The translations under genes and the position numbers were made by a program. This document shows, piece after piece, positions 13,347 through 13,541 of a stretch of 13,541 nucleotides of DNA (the first letter of the stretch is position 1; the number at the start of each line of letters is the position of its first letter). The notes beneath the pieces were generated by a model, which had not been told where the DNA came from, ran no database searches, and saw only the letters and a program-made list of their open reading frames with translations. This stretch comes from Akkermansiaceae bacterium. Its GTDB lineage: Bacteria; Verrucomicrobiota; Verrucomicrobiia; Verrucomicrobiales; Akkermansiaceae. The stretch lies in the NCBI GenBank assembly GCA_018676385.1, contig JABHEX010000062.1, positions 1 through 13,541 of the forward strand, in the 5' to 3' direction.

Positions 13347-13541
13347 ATGTCTAATATACTTTATCCTAACTTCAATCGCTCGGTAACTCTGTGCGTTTTA
13401 TTTTTAACCATGTCTTCAATCAGCCACGCCTATCCCGTTCCAGAAAGCCCATCGTGGCTCACATACCCTGGCGGGAAGGGCCTAGGAAAAGGAAAACATA
13501 TCGTGCTTATCGCTGCAGAACAGGAATACCGCAGCGAACAA
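13347..13541 (+). CDS. secreted ThuA-like domain protein, N-terminal part (3' truncated)
   Basis: The frame stays open from ATG 13347 to the window edge, giving the first 65 residues. Residues 1-28 form a signal peptide (hydrophobic core about 12-24, cleavage likely after Ser-His-Ala). The mature start leads to G-G-K-G-L-G-K-G-K-H-I-V-L-I-A-A-E-Q-E-Y-R-S-E-Q. The K-H-I-V-L-I-A-x-x-x-E-Y-R-S-E pattern is the first strand and loop of ThuA-like (trehalose-utilisation, glutamine-amidotransferase-like) domains, often seen in exported carbohydrate-related proteins of Planctomycetes and Verrucomicrobia. A later Met (residue 22) would destroy the signal peptide, so the first ATG is preferred. The catalytic role is unknown and the rest of the protein is not visible. 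Confidence 0.7.
   Translation, partial: MSNILYPNFNRSVTLCVLFLTMSSISHAYPVPESPSWLTYPGGKGLGKGKHIVLIAAEQEYRSEQ

Noticed and set aside
1..13541. A defence island, prophage, transposon or CRISPR array
   Set aside because: No integrase, transposase, cas, nuclease or repeat-spacer pattern is present; the genes are housekeeping or lineage-typical envelope genes.

Overview
This looks like an ordinary chromosomal stretch from a Verrucomicrobia-like member of the PVC group; that placement is inference. Supporting signs are a secreted type I sulfatase, a ThuA-like secreted protein, an SMP-30-type protein, a membrane Ser/Thr kinase with lectin-like domains, a long PurF resembling the form I associate with Bacteroidetes and relatives, and start sites that almost all lack a Shine-Dalgarno sequence. 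No phage, transposon, CRISPR array, tRNA or rRNA is visible.

Left part (1-3278): the 3' end of an SMP-30/gluconolactonase-like gene is followed by homoserine kinase (thrB). A 440-base AT-rich gap comes next, holding two identical DnaA-box-like 9-mers, a small hairpin with a T run and a 13-codon mini-ORF. Then come two adjacent unrecognised genes that both encode charged or coiled-coil proteins with one C-terminal membrane anchor. After them lie a terminator-like hairpin, a second long hairpin with competing pairings, and a small membrane protein with a Cys-rich (zinc-ribbon-like) tail.

Middle (3348-8156): gatC-gatA, two subunits of the tRNA-dependent amidotransferase (gatB is not in the window), run rightward. 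They converge on a leftward purM-purF pair, which encodes two enzymes of de novo purine synthesis. Between purM and the rightward kinase gene is a 179-base divergent promoter region with a TATAAT box on each strand and a tandem 11-bp repeat.

Right part (8336-13541), all rightward: an 844-residue kinase with one membrane span, two C-type-lectin-like domains and a helical tail; an exported sulfatase whose formylglycine motif reads C-R-P-S-L instead of C-x-P-S-R; a RarD/EamA transporter starting with GTG; and the start of an exported ThuA-like protein cut by the window edge.

I do not see a multi-gene system that is clearly undescribed. The best leads are the tail-anchored gene pair, the kinase-lectin receptor, the altered sulfatase motif, the switch-like hairpin at 2812-2869 and the near absence of Shine-Dalgarno sites.
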